NCBI GenBank assembly: GCA_933228675.1
Contig: OW121742.1
Span: 109,062,940 to 109,126,939 of the forward strand
Direction: 5' to 3'
DNA length: 64,000 nucleotides
DNA from: Stomorhina lunata
Taxonomy: Eukaryota > Arthropoda > Insecta > Diptera > Rhiniidae
Under the pieces are notes generated by a model. The model did not search any database, had not been told where the DNA came from, and was given only the letters and a program-made list of their open reading frames with translations. Made by a program: the position numbers and the translations under genes. This document shows positions 48,065-59,840 of this stretch, in pieces. Position 1 is the stretch's first letter; each line of letters begins with the position of its first letter.

Positions 48065-50445
48065 TATAAGTAAAAATTGACTATTTGTAGGCAATTTCTC
48101 GAAAATTAAAAATTTATAGGAAATTTTTCGAAAATTGACCATTTATAGGAAATTTTTCGAAAATTGACTATTTATAGGAAATTTTTCGAAAATTGATTAT
48201 TTATAGGAAATTTTAAGAAAATTTACTATTTATAGGAAATTTTTTTGACAACTGACTACTTATAGGAAATTTTTTATACAACTGACTACTTATAGGAAAT
48301 TTTTCGAAAATTGACTATTTATAGGAAATTTTTCAAAAATTGACTATTTATAGGAAATTTTTCGAAAATTGACTATTTTTAGGAAATTTTCGAAAATTGA
48401 CTATTTATAGGGAATTTTTCGTAAATTGACTATTAATAGGAAATTTTTTTGACAACTGACTACTTATAGGAAATTTTTCGAAAATTGAGTATTTATAGGA
48501 AATTTTTTAAAAATTGACTATTTATAGAAAATTTTACGAAAATTTAATATTTGAAGGAAATTTTTCGAAAATTATAGGAAATTTTTCGAAAATTGACTAT
48601 TTTTAGGAAATTTTTCGAAAATTGACTATTTATAGGAAATTTTTTCGAAAATTGACGATTTATTGAAAATTTTTCAAAAATTGACTATTTACAGGAAATT
48701 TTTCGAAAATTGATAATTTATAGGAAATTTTTCGCAAATTATCTATTAAAAGGAAATTTTTTCAAAATTGACTATTTATAGGAAATTTTTCGAAAATTGA
48801 CAATTTATAGGAAATTTTTCGAAAATTGACAATTTATAGGAAATTTTTCGAAAATTGACTACTTATGGGAAATCTTTCAAAAATTGACTATTTCTAGGAA
48901 ATTTTTCGAAAATTGACTATTTATAGGAAATTTTTCGAAAATTTTCAATTTATAGAAAACTTTTCGAAAATTGACTATTAACAGGAAATTTTTCGAAAAT
49001 TTACTATTTAAAGGAAAATTTTTAGGAAATTTATAGGAAATTTTTCAAAAATTGACCATTAATAGGAAATTTTTCAAAAATTTACTATTTATAGGAAATT
49101 TTTTTTGGAAAATTGACTATTTATAGGAAATTTTTCGAAAATTGTCTATTAATAGGAAATTTTTCGAAAATTGACTATTTACAGGAAATTTTTCAAAAAT
49201 TGACTATTTATAGGAAATTTTTCAAAAATTTACTATTTATAGGAAATTTTTCTAAAATTGACTATTTATCGGAAATTTTTCGAAAATTTACTATCTTTAG
49301 GAAATATTTCGAAAATTGACTATTAACAGGAAATTTTTCGAAAATTTACTATTTGTAGGAAATTTTTCGAAAATTGACTATTTATAGGAAATTTTTCAAA
49401 AATTGGCTATTTATAGGAAAATTTTCGAAAATTGACTATTAATAGGAAATTTTTCGAAAATTGACTTTTAATAGGAAATTTTTCGAAAATTGACTTTTAA
49501 TAGGAAATTTTTCGAAAATTGACTTTTAATAGGAAATTTTTCGAAAATTGACTATTTATGGGAAATTTTTCGAAATTTGTCCATTTATAGGAAATTTTTC
49601 GAAAATTGGCTCTTTATAGGAAATTTTTCGAAAATTGACTATTTATAGGAAATTTTTCGAAAATTGACTTTTAATAGGAAATTTTTCGAAAATTGACTAT
49701 TTATGGGAAATTTTTCGAAATTTGTCCATTTATAGGAAATTTTTCGAAAATTAACTATTTATAGGAAATATTTCGAAAATTGGCTATTTATGGGAAATTT
49801 TTCGAAAATTGACTTTTTATAGGAAATTTTTCGAAAATTTACTCTTTATGGGAAATTTTTCGAAAATTGACTATTTATGGGAAATTTTTTGAAATTTGTC
49901 TATTTATAGGAAATTTTTCAAAAATTGACTATTAATAGAAAATTTTTCGGAAATTGACTCTTTATAGGAAATATTTCGAAAATTGTCTAGTTATAGAAAA
50001 TTTTTCGAAAAATTACTATTTATAGGAAATTTTTCGAAAATTGACTATTTATATGAAATTTTTCGGAAATTATTGGAAATAGTTCGAAAATTGTCTAGTT
50101 ATAGGAAATTTTTTGAAAATTGACTTTTTATAAGATTTTTTTTTAATTGACTATTTAAAGAAAATTTTTAAAAATTTAATATTTATAGGAAAATTTTCGA
50201 ATATTGACTATTTTGTGGGAAATTTTTTTGAAAATTGACTCTATTGGAAATTTTTTGAAAATTGACTATTTATAGGAAAATTTTTCAAAAATTGACTATT
50301 TATAGGAAATTTTTCAAAAATTGACTATTTATAGAAAATTTTTCGAAAATTGACTATTTATAGGAAATTTTTCGAAAATTGACTATTTATAGGAAATTTT
50401 TCGAAAATTGACTATTTATAGGAAATTTTTTCAAAATTGACTTTT
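48065..50445 (+). repeat. 29-bp minisatellite array (array 3, forward)
   Basis: About 82 units of TTGACTATTTATAGGAAA followed by TTTTTCGAAAA. Variants include GACTTTTAATAGG (about 49460-49540) and TTTATGGGAAA units (about 49555-49880). The frame at 49113-49319 is translated repeat. The array passes directly into a short reverse 12-bp tract at 50446. Confidence 0.94.
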
Positions 50446-50550
50446 TATTCTATGTCTTATTCTATGTCTTATTCTATATCTTAATCTATGTCTTAGTCTA
50501 TGTCTTAGTCTTTATCATAGTCTATGTCCTTGTGTCTTAATCTATTAAAA
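50446..50550 (-). repeat. short degenerate 12-bp tract, reverse
   Basis: About eight units of TTATTCTATGTC or TTAGTCTATGTC type, the reverse complement of the 12-bp family. They join the 29-bp array with no spacer. The last units are degenerate. Confidence 0.85.
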
Positions 50551-52220
50551 TAAGTTTATCTCGAAAACTAGAAGAGATAATGTGCAAAACTGGCAAGATT
50601 TTCTAATTTGATACTAGAAACCCTTCTCTGCTATAATTCATTTATCCCCGTGTACTTTAGCCTTCATCACCTAGAACCCACTCCCACCATACAACCCAAT
50701 CTTCCCAAAAACTGTCTGTTATTGTTTCCAGCAAAACTGAAATCTAAACAAACCCACTTACTTACAATGGCACTAGTTACTTGGAGGTTTTCTTAAGTTT
50801 TCCAAAGAATGACTGAAAAGGAGGGGAAGTGGATATTGTCAGAAGATATTGTGAGGGTGATAAAGAGACATAATGCACGTTTTCTTTAACTAAAGAACTT
50901 CTAACCGAAATTGGGAAGAAACAAGCAAACAAAAACTAACAACCAACAATTCAAAACTTAACAGAAAATAAAATAAAAACGAGGACTTATAGACACTTAA
51001 AAGATTTCCAAAAGGAGATGTTGGAAAAAAAAACTAAGCGAAGAAAAAAAAGAAGAAAAGACTAAATCAAATCTTTTGTTAGAAAGAAAACAAAACAAAA
51101 ATATTGAATAGAAGAAATGATTACAAGGTATTACGAAGAGGATGATGGGGACACACTAGCTTCATTTCTGGGGCTCAAATGGTATTACAGATGACGTTTT
51201 GTGAAATTTGGAGTTAAAACTAGGTCTATTAAGTAAAATTAAACCTTTGAAAGGTTTTTCCGAATTTTGTTCACTTTTGTGCTAAGCCAGTTATTTTCGG
51301 AGATATGCATTTTTTGGGAAAAAAATCGATATTTTGGATATTTTTTTTTTAAATTTTTAATTGGAGGTATAAAGATAAAGTTTTTGGTTATTTTCCTTTA
51401 CCCTTATCAGGAAGATTATGACTAAATTGACTTCATTTTAAGATTTCAGAGGCATAAAAGTACATTTTTTTGAGTTTTGTGCAAGATTAGGACTTTTAAA
51501 GCTTTTGTGGAATTTAAGTCATTTTGGTCCTTAGTACTCTTTTAGTGGAGATTTGCTAATTTGTGTTAAAAAAACGTTTTCCGTTAGATAATATCCTCTA
51601 GCAATTTTATTGCCGGTGTAAAAGCTTTACCTTTTCTACCTTCCTCAAGTACCTTTTTGTTGAAGTGGTGCTGCATAGTTTAGTTTTCGGTCGTCATTTA
51701 TTGTAGTTTTTTTCTCCGTCTAAACAAAAACGTTCTTTGTTTGTTATTACTAGCGCTATTGTCTATTCTTTATAGCACAAAAAAAAAACAAAAATAGCAA
51801 CTCAACAAACGATCTGCTTTATTAAGCCTTGGTTTGGTTTTCACCTTAAAAAACACAAGATTTACAGAAAAAGTAAGAAAAACATTAGAAAAGATCTTTA
51901 AGGCATGATGTGAACCGTTTTAAGTCGCGCCAAAGGTCAATAATGCAAAAAAACGTATGACTTCACAAAAGAACTCCTTGAAATCTTAAGAAATTTTGTT
52001 TTAAAGAACAAGAACGAAAATAGTCTTAATTTATTTTCTATACAAACAAAATAAGTGTTTAAAACAAAAAAAGTTTCTTTTTAAAGAACTAAAATGGATT
52101 ATAAAAACTTCGAAACGTGAGAATTTAATTGAGAAGTAAAATTATAGGCTAAGAAAAGGTTTTAAGGCTTTTTGAGGACAATAATTAATGTTTTGACTTA
52201 GGCTTGATTTAGATTAAAAA
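50551..52220. other. unique region without supportable genes
   Basis: Ordinary-complexity DNA including A-rich tracts (50930-51120) and a region at 51190-51680 that reads like an old dispersed repeat. The 62-codon frame at 50608-50796 has no recognisable domain and is not called. Confidence 0.45.
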
Positions 52221-52221
52221 A

Positions 52222-52363
52222 AAATTGGTTAAGTACTTTGTCAACATTTTGATGATTAGACTATAGGTCCACTCCGTACTGGGAATACGTTTTAAGGTTC
52301 CACATACGGTCTGAACCCATAGAAGATTCACCAAAAAATTGTCAAAGTACTTAACAAAATTCC
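52222..52363. mobile_element. 142-bp foldback (full-length imperfect palindrome), MITE-like
   Basis: The left arm starts AATTGGTTAAGTACTTTG and the right arm ends CAAAGTACTTAACAAAATT, its near reverse complement. Pairing continues inward through CTATAGG (52261-52267) against CCATAG, and CCGTACTGGGAA (52274-52285) against TTCCACATACGG (52298-52309). It leaves a loop of only about 12 bases. Scattered mismatches suggest an old copy. No coding capacity. It may be a foldback MITE or a hairpin RNA source. Adjacent to the tRNA-like sequence. Confidence 0.65.
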
Positions 52364-52600
52364 CTTTTTCCAAAGATCTTCATTAAGGTTTTACATCGCA
52401 AGCAAGATCAACTCATGGTTAGCAGTTCAACTTTATTCGCTTTTTTTGTTTCAAACTCACTCACACTCAGGCAAATGCTATCTTTATATTCATCTAAAGA
52501 AATAAATCCGTGAAATTTTGTCGGCCCTCTATGTATATTACCTACTCTATGGCTGTAGTAATTAATAATTTTATTAGAAATTAATAAAAACATAAATTGA
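52364..52600. other. spacer; possible body of a tRNA-derived SINE
   Basis: On the minus strand this lies directly 3' of the tRNA-like sequence, so it could be the body of a SINE. No poly-A or simple-repeat tail with flanking target duplication could be identified. The 61-codon minus-strand frame (52408-52593) is not credible as a gene. Confidence 0.3.
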
Positions 52601-52603
52601 TGT

Positions 52604-52690
52604 ATGGTATGACTGGGATTCGAACCCAGGCAGAATACAATATGTTAAGCTTAGCAGTCGTGGTGTTAACCAACTAAGCCACATCTCCCA
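52604..52690 (-). tRNA. tRNA-like sequence / tRNA pseudogene or SINE head
   Basis: On the minus strand an A box TGGCTTAGTTGG (52670-52681) fits TRGYNNARNNGG. A B box GGTTCGAATCC (52616-52626) fits the consensus exactly. They are separated by 43 bases. The T arm is intact, with CTGGG pairing with CCCAG around TTCGAAT. The anticodon region CTGCTAA would read GCT (serine, AGY codons), and the variable region is long, as in serine tRNAs. The acceptor stem (GGGAGAT against TCATACC) pairs badly and the anticodon stem does not pair well. I therefore read it as a decayed tRNA or the Pol III head of a SINE, not a working tRNA gene. Confidence 0.55.
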
Positions 52691-52828
52691 CATTTGCTTC
52701 CGATTTTACCAATTTTTCCCTACTTAGAGCATAACTTGATAGGAAGCCTATTTAAGGAAACAATGAAAATTTTAAGATTTTTCGCTAAACATTAAATTTT
52801 TGCTCAGGTTTAGGACTGATTGTAAGTA

Positions 52829-53735
52829 GGATAGGGGCGCATTTGCCACCACTAATTTTCTTGAAAACTAACTTATCTTTTTTGATGATTTTATAATTGT
52901 TTATCATTGATATTCTATATGTCAAATTTTGACTGCTGTAGCTTTCATATTTAAAATATCAGGCGTGATTTACTGTTTTAGCAGATCCTGAAAAAATATT
53001 TTGCTACAAGTATTTTTGTAATATTTTCCTTAGTTTTTTGTTATCCTAAGAAATTTTTCATTAGTTTAATAAACAATATGGTATTGAAAACAAATACTTT
53101 AAGTTTTTATCAATAAATCTATTTATTATGTGAAAAATTGTTCTTTACATCTAAGGACTCTACCTGGGGCACATTTGCCATACATATATAACATAGCTAC
53201 TCGTCGACATTTTTTTGAGCCCGACATTCGTAGTATCCCTAAAAAGGATATCGTATTTTGGTTCCAAGGTCCATTCCATCTTCCATCTTAACAATTTTTT
53301 TTTCAATGTTGATATGTCACAGTACAATGTTAACAGAGGCCCAATAGTTTAAATTTTGATCTCTGAATTTTTTACTGTTTTGTTTAATTTATCCATGTGA
53401 AATGAACTTGAATTAATTTTTTGGTTTGTTTGTTTTGTATATTAAAGCTTTATAGCAATAAAAATTTACTTTATTACAACAATTTTTTTACTTCTTTTTT
53501 GTACCAAACTTATTGCCAAATGTGCCCCATGGGTGGGGCACATTGGCCACTTTTAGTTAATTTGCTATTTTTTAAATTTAATACATAAAGAAAAGTCGTA
53601 GGCAATCTGAACCAACACATTTTAAAGCTAACATATATAGGTACCTATGAAGAACAAAAAAAATTGTGATAACTCTTCCGGTAGGAAACCTAGAGCACTT
53701 TAAAAAAAGTGGCAAATGCTCCCCCTTCTACCCTA
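52829..53735. mobile_element. degenerate DNA-transposon-like element(s) with GGGGCACATTTGCCAC termini
   Basis: The left end reads TAGGATAGGGGCGCATTTGC (52829-52848). The right end, reverse-complemented, reads TAGGGTAGAAGGGGGAGCAT then TTGCCACT. Internal copies of GGGGCACATTTGCCA occur at 53166 and around 53519-53551. At the latter site AATGTGCCCC and GGGGCACATT form a hairpin with a 6-base spacer. The layout fits two elements back to back (about 52829-53528 and 53535-53735), or one element with subterminal repeats. No transposase frame is present. Confidence 0.5.
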
Positions 53736-53854
53736 AAGCTTTTTTTCTGGTTTGAAGACCTTTTTAAAGAAATTTAGTTAAGATTTAGTTCAATTTAGTT
53801 CAATCTATTTTTTAGTATCAGTTTACACCTTTTCTATGTATTAGACTTAGTCAA
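53736..53854. other. short spacer
   Basis: T-rich DNA leading into the reverse 12-bp array. Nothing else is seen. Confidence 0.4.
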
Positions 53855-55045
53855 TGTGTTTTTCTATGTCTTAGTCTATGTTTTAGTCTATGTCTTAGTC
53901 TATGTCTTAGTCTATGTCTTAGTCTATGTCTTAGTCTATGTCTTAGTCTATGTCTTAGTCTATGTCTTAGTCTATGTCTTAGTCTATGTCTTAGTCTATG
54001 TCTTAGTCTATGTCTTAGTTTATGTCTTAGTCTATGTCTTAGTCTATGTCTTAGTCTATGTCTTAGTCTATGTCTTAGTCTATGTCTTACTCTATGTCTT
54101 AGTCTATGTCTTAGTTTATGTCTTAGTCTATGTCTTAGTCTATGTCTTAGTCTATGTCTTAGTCTATGTCTTAGTCTATGTTTTAGTCTATGTCTTAGTC
54201 TATGTCTTAGTCTATGTCTTAGTCTATGTCTTAGTCTATGTCTTAGTCTATGTCTTAGTCTATGTCTTAGTCTATGTCTTAGTCTATGTCTTAGTCTATG
54301 TCTTAGTCTATGCCGTAGTCTATGCCTTAGTCTATGTCTTTGTCTTAGTCTATTTCTTGGTCTATGTCTTAGTCTATATCTTAGTCTATGTCTTAGATTT
54401 TGTCTTAGTCTATGTCTTAGTCTATGTCTTAGTCTATGTCTTAGTCTATGTCTAAGTCTATGTCTTAGTCTATGGTTAGTCTATGTCTTAGTCTATGTCT
54501 TGGTCTATCACTTAGTCTATGTCTTAGTCTATGTGTTAGTCTATGTCTTAGTCTATGTCTTAGTCTATGTCTTAGTCTATGTCTTAGTCTATGTCTTAGT
54601 CTATGTCTTAGTCTATGTCTTAGTCTATGCCGTAGTCTATGCCTTAGTCTATGTCTTTGTCTTAGTCTATTTCTTGGTCTATGTCTTAGTCTATATCTTA
54701 GTCTATGTCTTAGATTTTGTCTTAGTCTATGTCTTAGTCTATGTCTTAGTCTATGTCTTAGTCTATGTCTAAGTCTATGTCTTAGTCTATGGTTAGTCTA
54801 TGTCTTAGTCTATGTCTTAGTCTATCACTTAGTCTATGTCTTAGTCTATGTGTTAGTCTATGTCTTAGTCTATGTCTTAGTCTATGTCTTAGTCTATGTC
54901 TTAGTCTATGTCTTAGTCTATGTCTTAGTCTATGTCTTAGTCTATGTCTTAGTCTATATCTTAGTCTATGTCTTAGATTTTGTCTTAGTCTATGTCTTAG
55001 TCTGTATCTTAGTGTATGTCTTAGTCTATAACTTAGTCTTTGTCT
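53855..55045 (-). repeat. 12-bp minisatellite array, reverse
   Basis: About 99 units of TATGTCTTAGTC, the reverse complement of the array at 39820-46980. A 317-bp block with variant units (GCCGTAG, TTCTTGG, TAGATTTTG, TATGGTTAG, ATCACTTAG) is repeated. The variants fall at 54311 and 54628, 54396 and 54713, and 54474 and 54791. Since 317 is not a multiple of 12, the copied block includes a shortened unit. The long open frames here (for example 53856-54455 and 54472-55086) are repeat translations. Confidence 0.96.
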
Positions 55046-56455
55046 ATATCTCTGTGTATGTATTTATTTATAATATTTTTTTGTAAGTTAGCCCATGTTT
55101 TGGTTTGTGCCTTAGCTTATAAATTTGTTTTCTATAAGTTTTGTTTTATATATTTCATTTTTTTATATTCATTTTCTATACTAAAATTTATTTTAGTTGA
55201 ATTATTTAAAAAAATTAGTTCCAGTTGCTTTAGTCTTCGCATGTTTTTGCTTGAAGTGACTTTAAAAATGTTTTTGTGAGTTTATTTGTAACGTAACGAT
55301 CTTCTGGGCACGATTTAAATGTTTTTGAGAAATTCTTTTTTATTTTGTTTATTTATTTGTATGAATGAATAAATGTTTGTTCTATTGCCACTTGGCAGAC
55401 AAACAATGTTTCTGGATTTCTTTATATTTTTTTTTCTTTGTAGGATAATTTTTTGCTTAATGCCAACCATAATGTCAGGGAGTGCTTAAAGAAATATTCA
55501 TGTTTTTTGCTTCATGTTGGCTTCCAGGCTTTCTAAACACTGACTCTATGAACCAAACAACCAACCAACAATTTGGAACAACAACAGAATTTTATTTTCC
55601 ATTTTTTTTTTGTTCATTCTTCCTTAGTTTTGAAACAATAATAATAGAAAACAGATTTCTTTTCTAAAGACCCCTTAAGGAAAGATTTCTTTCTTTCCTT
55701 CTTTCTTTTTTACGTTCATGGAACCTAAATTTAGTGACTTCTTTCCTTTTGCTTAAAAGCAAGACAAGAACTAAAGAACACGGAGCAGAAAAGAAAATAG
55801 ACATTAAGAATTACAAGCTTACTTTTCACATTTACATATTTTAAGCGAAAACCCAAAGGCCAAAAATGGAAATTACATAAGGATAAGGAACTCTAACTCG
55901 TGAAACATTCGAGCCAAAGACGGACGACAGAAGCAACAACAGCCAAAACCATGATGCATTCTTTCATTCAATTGCACAATGAGCAATTTAGCCAAAGGAA
56001 GAACTAAGACCAAGACCATGAGAAGAAGCTGCCAAAGACTAGGGAGACCCTCATTATCTTGAGGCAGAATTAAAAAATATTTAGATGGAAATCAATGTGT
56101 GCATGTTTGCGCACGTTGTTACAGCAGCCACTTTTGGAGTAACATTTTAGCATTTTCTGGAGTTCCAACAAAAAGTCACAGAAACGACTAAAGAAGAAAA
56201 TGATAAAAATATTTTAGTTGCCAACAGAAAAATAAATCACTGCATAAAACTTTCGTGGAAAATATAAGAAATAAAAAAATTTGGACACGTTTTTCTTTAA
56301 GGAAAAACCAAAATAAGGTAAAACATCAAAAAAAAAATAATTTAAGACAAAAATATTAAAAATCAAACAATTATCCATAAATTTTGGTAGATAGAGCCAA
56401 GAAACAAAAAGCAAAGAAGACATAAACTAATACATTCACAAAAGACTAAACAAAG
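55046..56455. other. unique spacer
   Basis: Ordinary AT-rich DNA. Short frames at 55040-55279, 55482-55667 and 56214-56423 have AT-driven composition and no domain. A (TTTC)n-like patch lies near 55680-55710. Confidence 0.5.
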
Positions 56456-57965
56456 ACATATACCAAGAAATAAAACATAGACTAAGACATGGACTAAGAT
56501 AAAGACTAAGACATAGACTAAGGCATAGACTAAGATATAGACTAAGACATAGACTAAGACATAGACTAAGACATAGACTAAGACATAGACTAAGACATAG
56601 ACTAAGACATAGACTAAGACATAGACTAAGACATAGACTAAGACATAGACTAAGACATAGACTAAGACATAGACTAAGACATAGACTAAGCCAAAAACTA
56701 AGACATAGACTAAGACATAGACTAAAGCATAGACTACTACATAGACTAAGACATAGACTAAGACATAGACTAAGACTTAGACTAAGACATAGACTAAGAC
56801 ATAGACTAAGACATAGACTAGGACATAGACTAAGACATAGACTAAGACATAGACTAAGACATAAACTAAGACATAGACTAAGACATAGACTAAGATATAG
56901 ACTAAGACATAGACTAAGACATAGACTAAGACATAGACTAAGACATAGACTAAGACATAGACTAAGACATAGACTAAGACATAGACTAAGACATAGACTA
57001 AGACATAGACTAAGACATAGACTAAGACATAGACTAAGACATAGACTAAGACATAGACTAAGACATAGACTAAGACATAGACTAAGACATAGACTAAGAC
57101 ATAGACTAAGACATAGACTAAGACATAGACTAAGACATAGACTAAGACTAAGACTAAGACATAGACTAAGACATAGACTAAGACTTAGACTAAGAGATAG
57201 ACTAAGACATAGACTAAGACATAGACTAAGACATAGACTAAGACATAGACTAAGACATAGACTAAGACATAGACTAAGACATAGACTAAGACATAGACTA
57301 AGACATAGACTAAGACATAGACTAATATATAGACTAAGACATAGACTAAGACATAGACTAAGACATAGACTAAGACATAGACTAAGACATAGACTAAGAT
57401 ATAGACTAAGACATAGACTAAGACATAGACTAAGACATAGACTAAGACATAGACTAAGACATAGACTAAGACATAGACTAAGACATAGACTAAGACATAG
57501 ACTAAGACATAGACTAAGACATAGACTAAGACATAGACTAAGACATAGACTAAGACATAGACTAAGACATAGACTAAGACAAAGACTAAGACGTAGACTA
57601 AGACATAGACTAAGACATAGACTAAAGCATAGACTAATACATAGACAAAGACATAGACTAAGACATAGACTAAGACATAGATTAAGACATAGACTAAGAC
57701 ATAGACCTAGACATAGGCTAAGACATAGACTAAGACATAGACTAAGACATAGATTAAAACATAGACTAAGACATAGACTAAGACATAGACTAAGACATAG
57801 ACTAAGACATAGACTAAGACATAGACTAAGACATAGACTAAGACATAGACTAAGGCATAGACTAAGATATAGTCTAGTATATCGTTTAAGACATAGACTA
57901 AGACATAGACTAACAAATAGACTAGGACCTAGACTAACACATAGACTATGATATAGACTAAGCCA
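56456..57965 (+). repeat. 12-bp minisatellite array, forward (second)
   Basis: About 125 units of ACTAAGACATAG, in the same orientation as 39820-46980. Units are uniform from about 56890 to 57590 and degenerate at both edges. The frame at 57707-57916 (minus) is repeat translation. Confidence 0.96.
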
Positions 57966-59353
57966 TAAACATTAAGCTGTGATTATCCTTTCCTATAAAT
58001 TTAATTGCAATATTTAGCTTTTCTTTGCTCCTTTGGCCATTTTCAACATCTCTCTTCTTTCACTACAAAAAGCAATTATTGCTATATTTTATGTTCAAAA
58101 GTCGTGTTAAAAACTTATTAAAATACTTTTTCGTAAACAAAAATAATAAAAAAAAGTAAATTAAAGTGAAAACTGAAACAACTTGAAACTAATTTGAACT
58201 TCAAACAGAAAAAAGCTCTTTTACAATTTACAGTCTATTACCCTTAAACTTAAACTGGGAATAATAAATTCTTATGCGTAAATTAAAATGAAAAACAAGT
58301 GGAAAATGAACCAATCAGGAAAACATGGAAGGGGTTTGAGGGTATAAATAATTGAAGAACGGACTTCCATGTATTTTAAATAGTTTATAAATACTCGTAG
58401 TATTTTGCATAAAATTCATTTAAACTTTAGTTTTATGAAAAGTATTTTCATTTACCAACTGAAGGAGTTTGAGGAAGATGAGTTGGATCTCTTTTTAATG
58501 GCTTTTAAAGTTCCTCGTTTGTGAAGGAAAAGTTCTATGTTTGGAGGTCAGTTATTTTAAGTTAAGCAGCTAAATTTAAGTTAAAATATTTATGATGTAA
58601 TTTAGAACAAGTTGAAGAGCCTTAAGAGTTGGAAAGGCTTTAAAAATACTAGTCTTTAAATTTCCCTGTTATACAAATGTTATAGAAAACTTTACTTTCT
58701 ATGACCAATTCAACCACTTTGTTATTTAGTGACTAAATTTGGTTTTAGCAATCAGAAATATTTCCTAGAAATCTTCCCAAAGAAGCCCTTTGAAAATCTG
58801 ATTAAATTTGATGCCATTGAGCTGTCAAATATTAGACAACTCAACATTTCTGGTTAAAGAAACATGACATTCATTTACAAAATTAATTTCTAGCAAATAT
58901 CTTTGAGCTGTCATCAAAGTTAATTAACAAGAAAATATCTCAGTATAAAATATTTGTTGATAAAAATAAAAATTTCATACACTCTTGGGCGCACACAAAA
59001 TACACCCGATCTCAACACATCTGGCTCAAAATTAGTATCTGCCCTTTAAACGAAAACATTAACCCCTCCGCTTTCCTCTAAAACAAAACTCTTTGCTATT
59101 ATTTGGAATAAATAAATATTTCCCTATAATACAAATGTCAAATTTTTCTCTGTATTTTCTTTCAAACACTTTTAAATGAATGACTGACAATTGATATTGA
59201 CAATAATGATGACTCATCTCATCTTATTGAAAAGCCATTGAAATCACCCCCTTCTTCAAGCTGCATCAATGGGACCACTTTAGGGTGATGACCCTTAAAG
59301 CCAAAAAAAAAAACATCAACAAATCCCCTTTAGATTAGTTGGGAAATTGATGG
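57966..59353. other. unique spacer
   Basis: Ordinary-complexity DNA with no supported gene. A small hairpin (CTTTAGGGT, then ACCCTTAAAG) lies at about 59278-59300, just before the gap. Confidence 0.5.
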
Positions 59354-59553
59354 NNNNNNNNNNNNNNNNNNNNNNNNNNNNNNNNNNNNNNNNNNNNNNN
59401 NNNNNNNNNNNNNNNNNNNNNNNNNNNNNNNNNNNNNNNNNNNNNNNNNNNNNNNNNNNNNNNNNNNNNNNNNNNNNNNNNNNNNNNNNNNNNNNNNNNN
59501 NNNNNNNNNNNNNNNNNNNNNNNNNNNNNNNNNNNNNNNNNNNNNNNNNNNNN
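59354..59553. other. assembly gap of 200 N
   Basis: Exactly 200 unknown bases. The round size indicates a placeholder scaffold join of unknown true length. The sequence to its right may therefore not be a true neighbour of the left side. The apparent frames across it are meaningless. Confidence 0.99.
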
Positions 59554-59785
59554 TGAATTTTCTGTTTCAAGTTTAAGTTCTTAAACTATAATGGATAAGT
59601 GAAAAAGTTCGGCTTTAAGCAGGTAATAGGTTTTGTTAAAATTAAATTAAATGCATCTACATTTAAAGCTTCAATGGGTTAGAGAATATTATACAAATCA
59701 TATTGTTCTAAGTTAATTAGTTTTCATTGAAAATTTATAATATTTCCACTTTTCATTTTAGTAATACTGGTATATTCTTATACTA
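59554..59785. other. unique AT-rich spacer
   Basis: Short AT-rich sequence after the gap. Nothing is supported. Confidence 0.4.
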
Positions 59786-59840
59786 TTTAATGCTAATGCA
59801 AATACTTATATACTGATATTATTGTAGTACTTATACTTAT
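59786..59840 (+). repeat. degenerate edge of hexamer array
   Basis: Imperfect steps such as TGCTAATGC, AATACTTATATACTG and CTTATACTTAT lead into the perfect hexamer array. They look like the older edge or seed of the array. Confidence 0.7.

Noticed and set aside
59316..59570. Open frames spanning the N gap
   Set aside because: They consist of unknown residues created by the placeholder gap.
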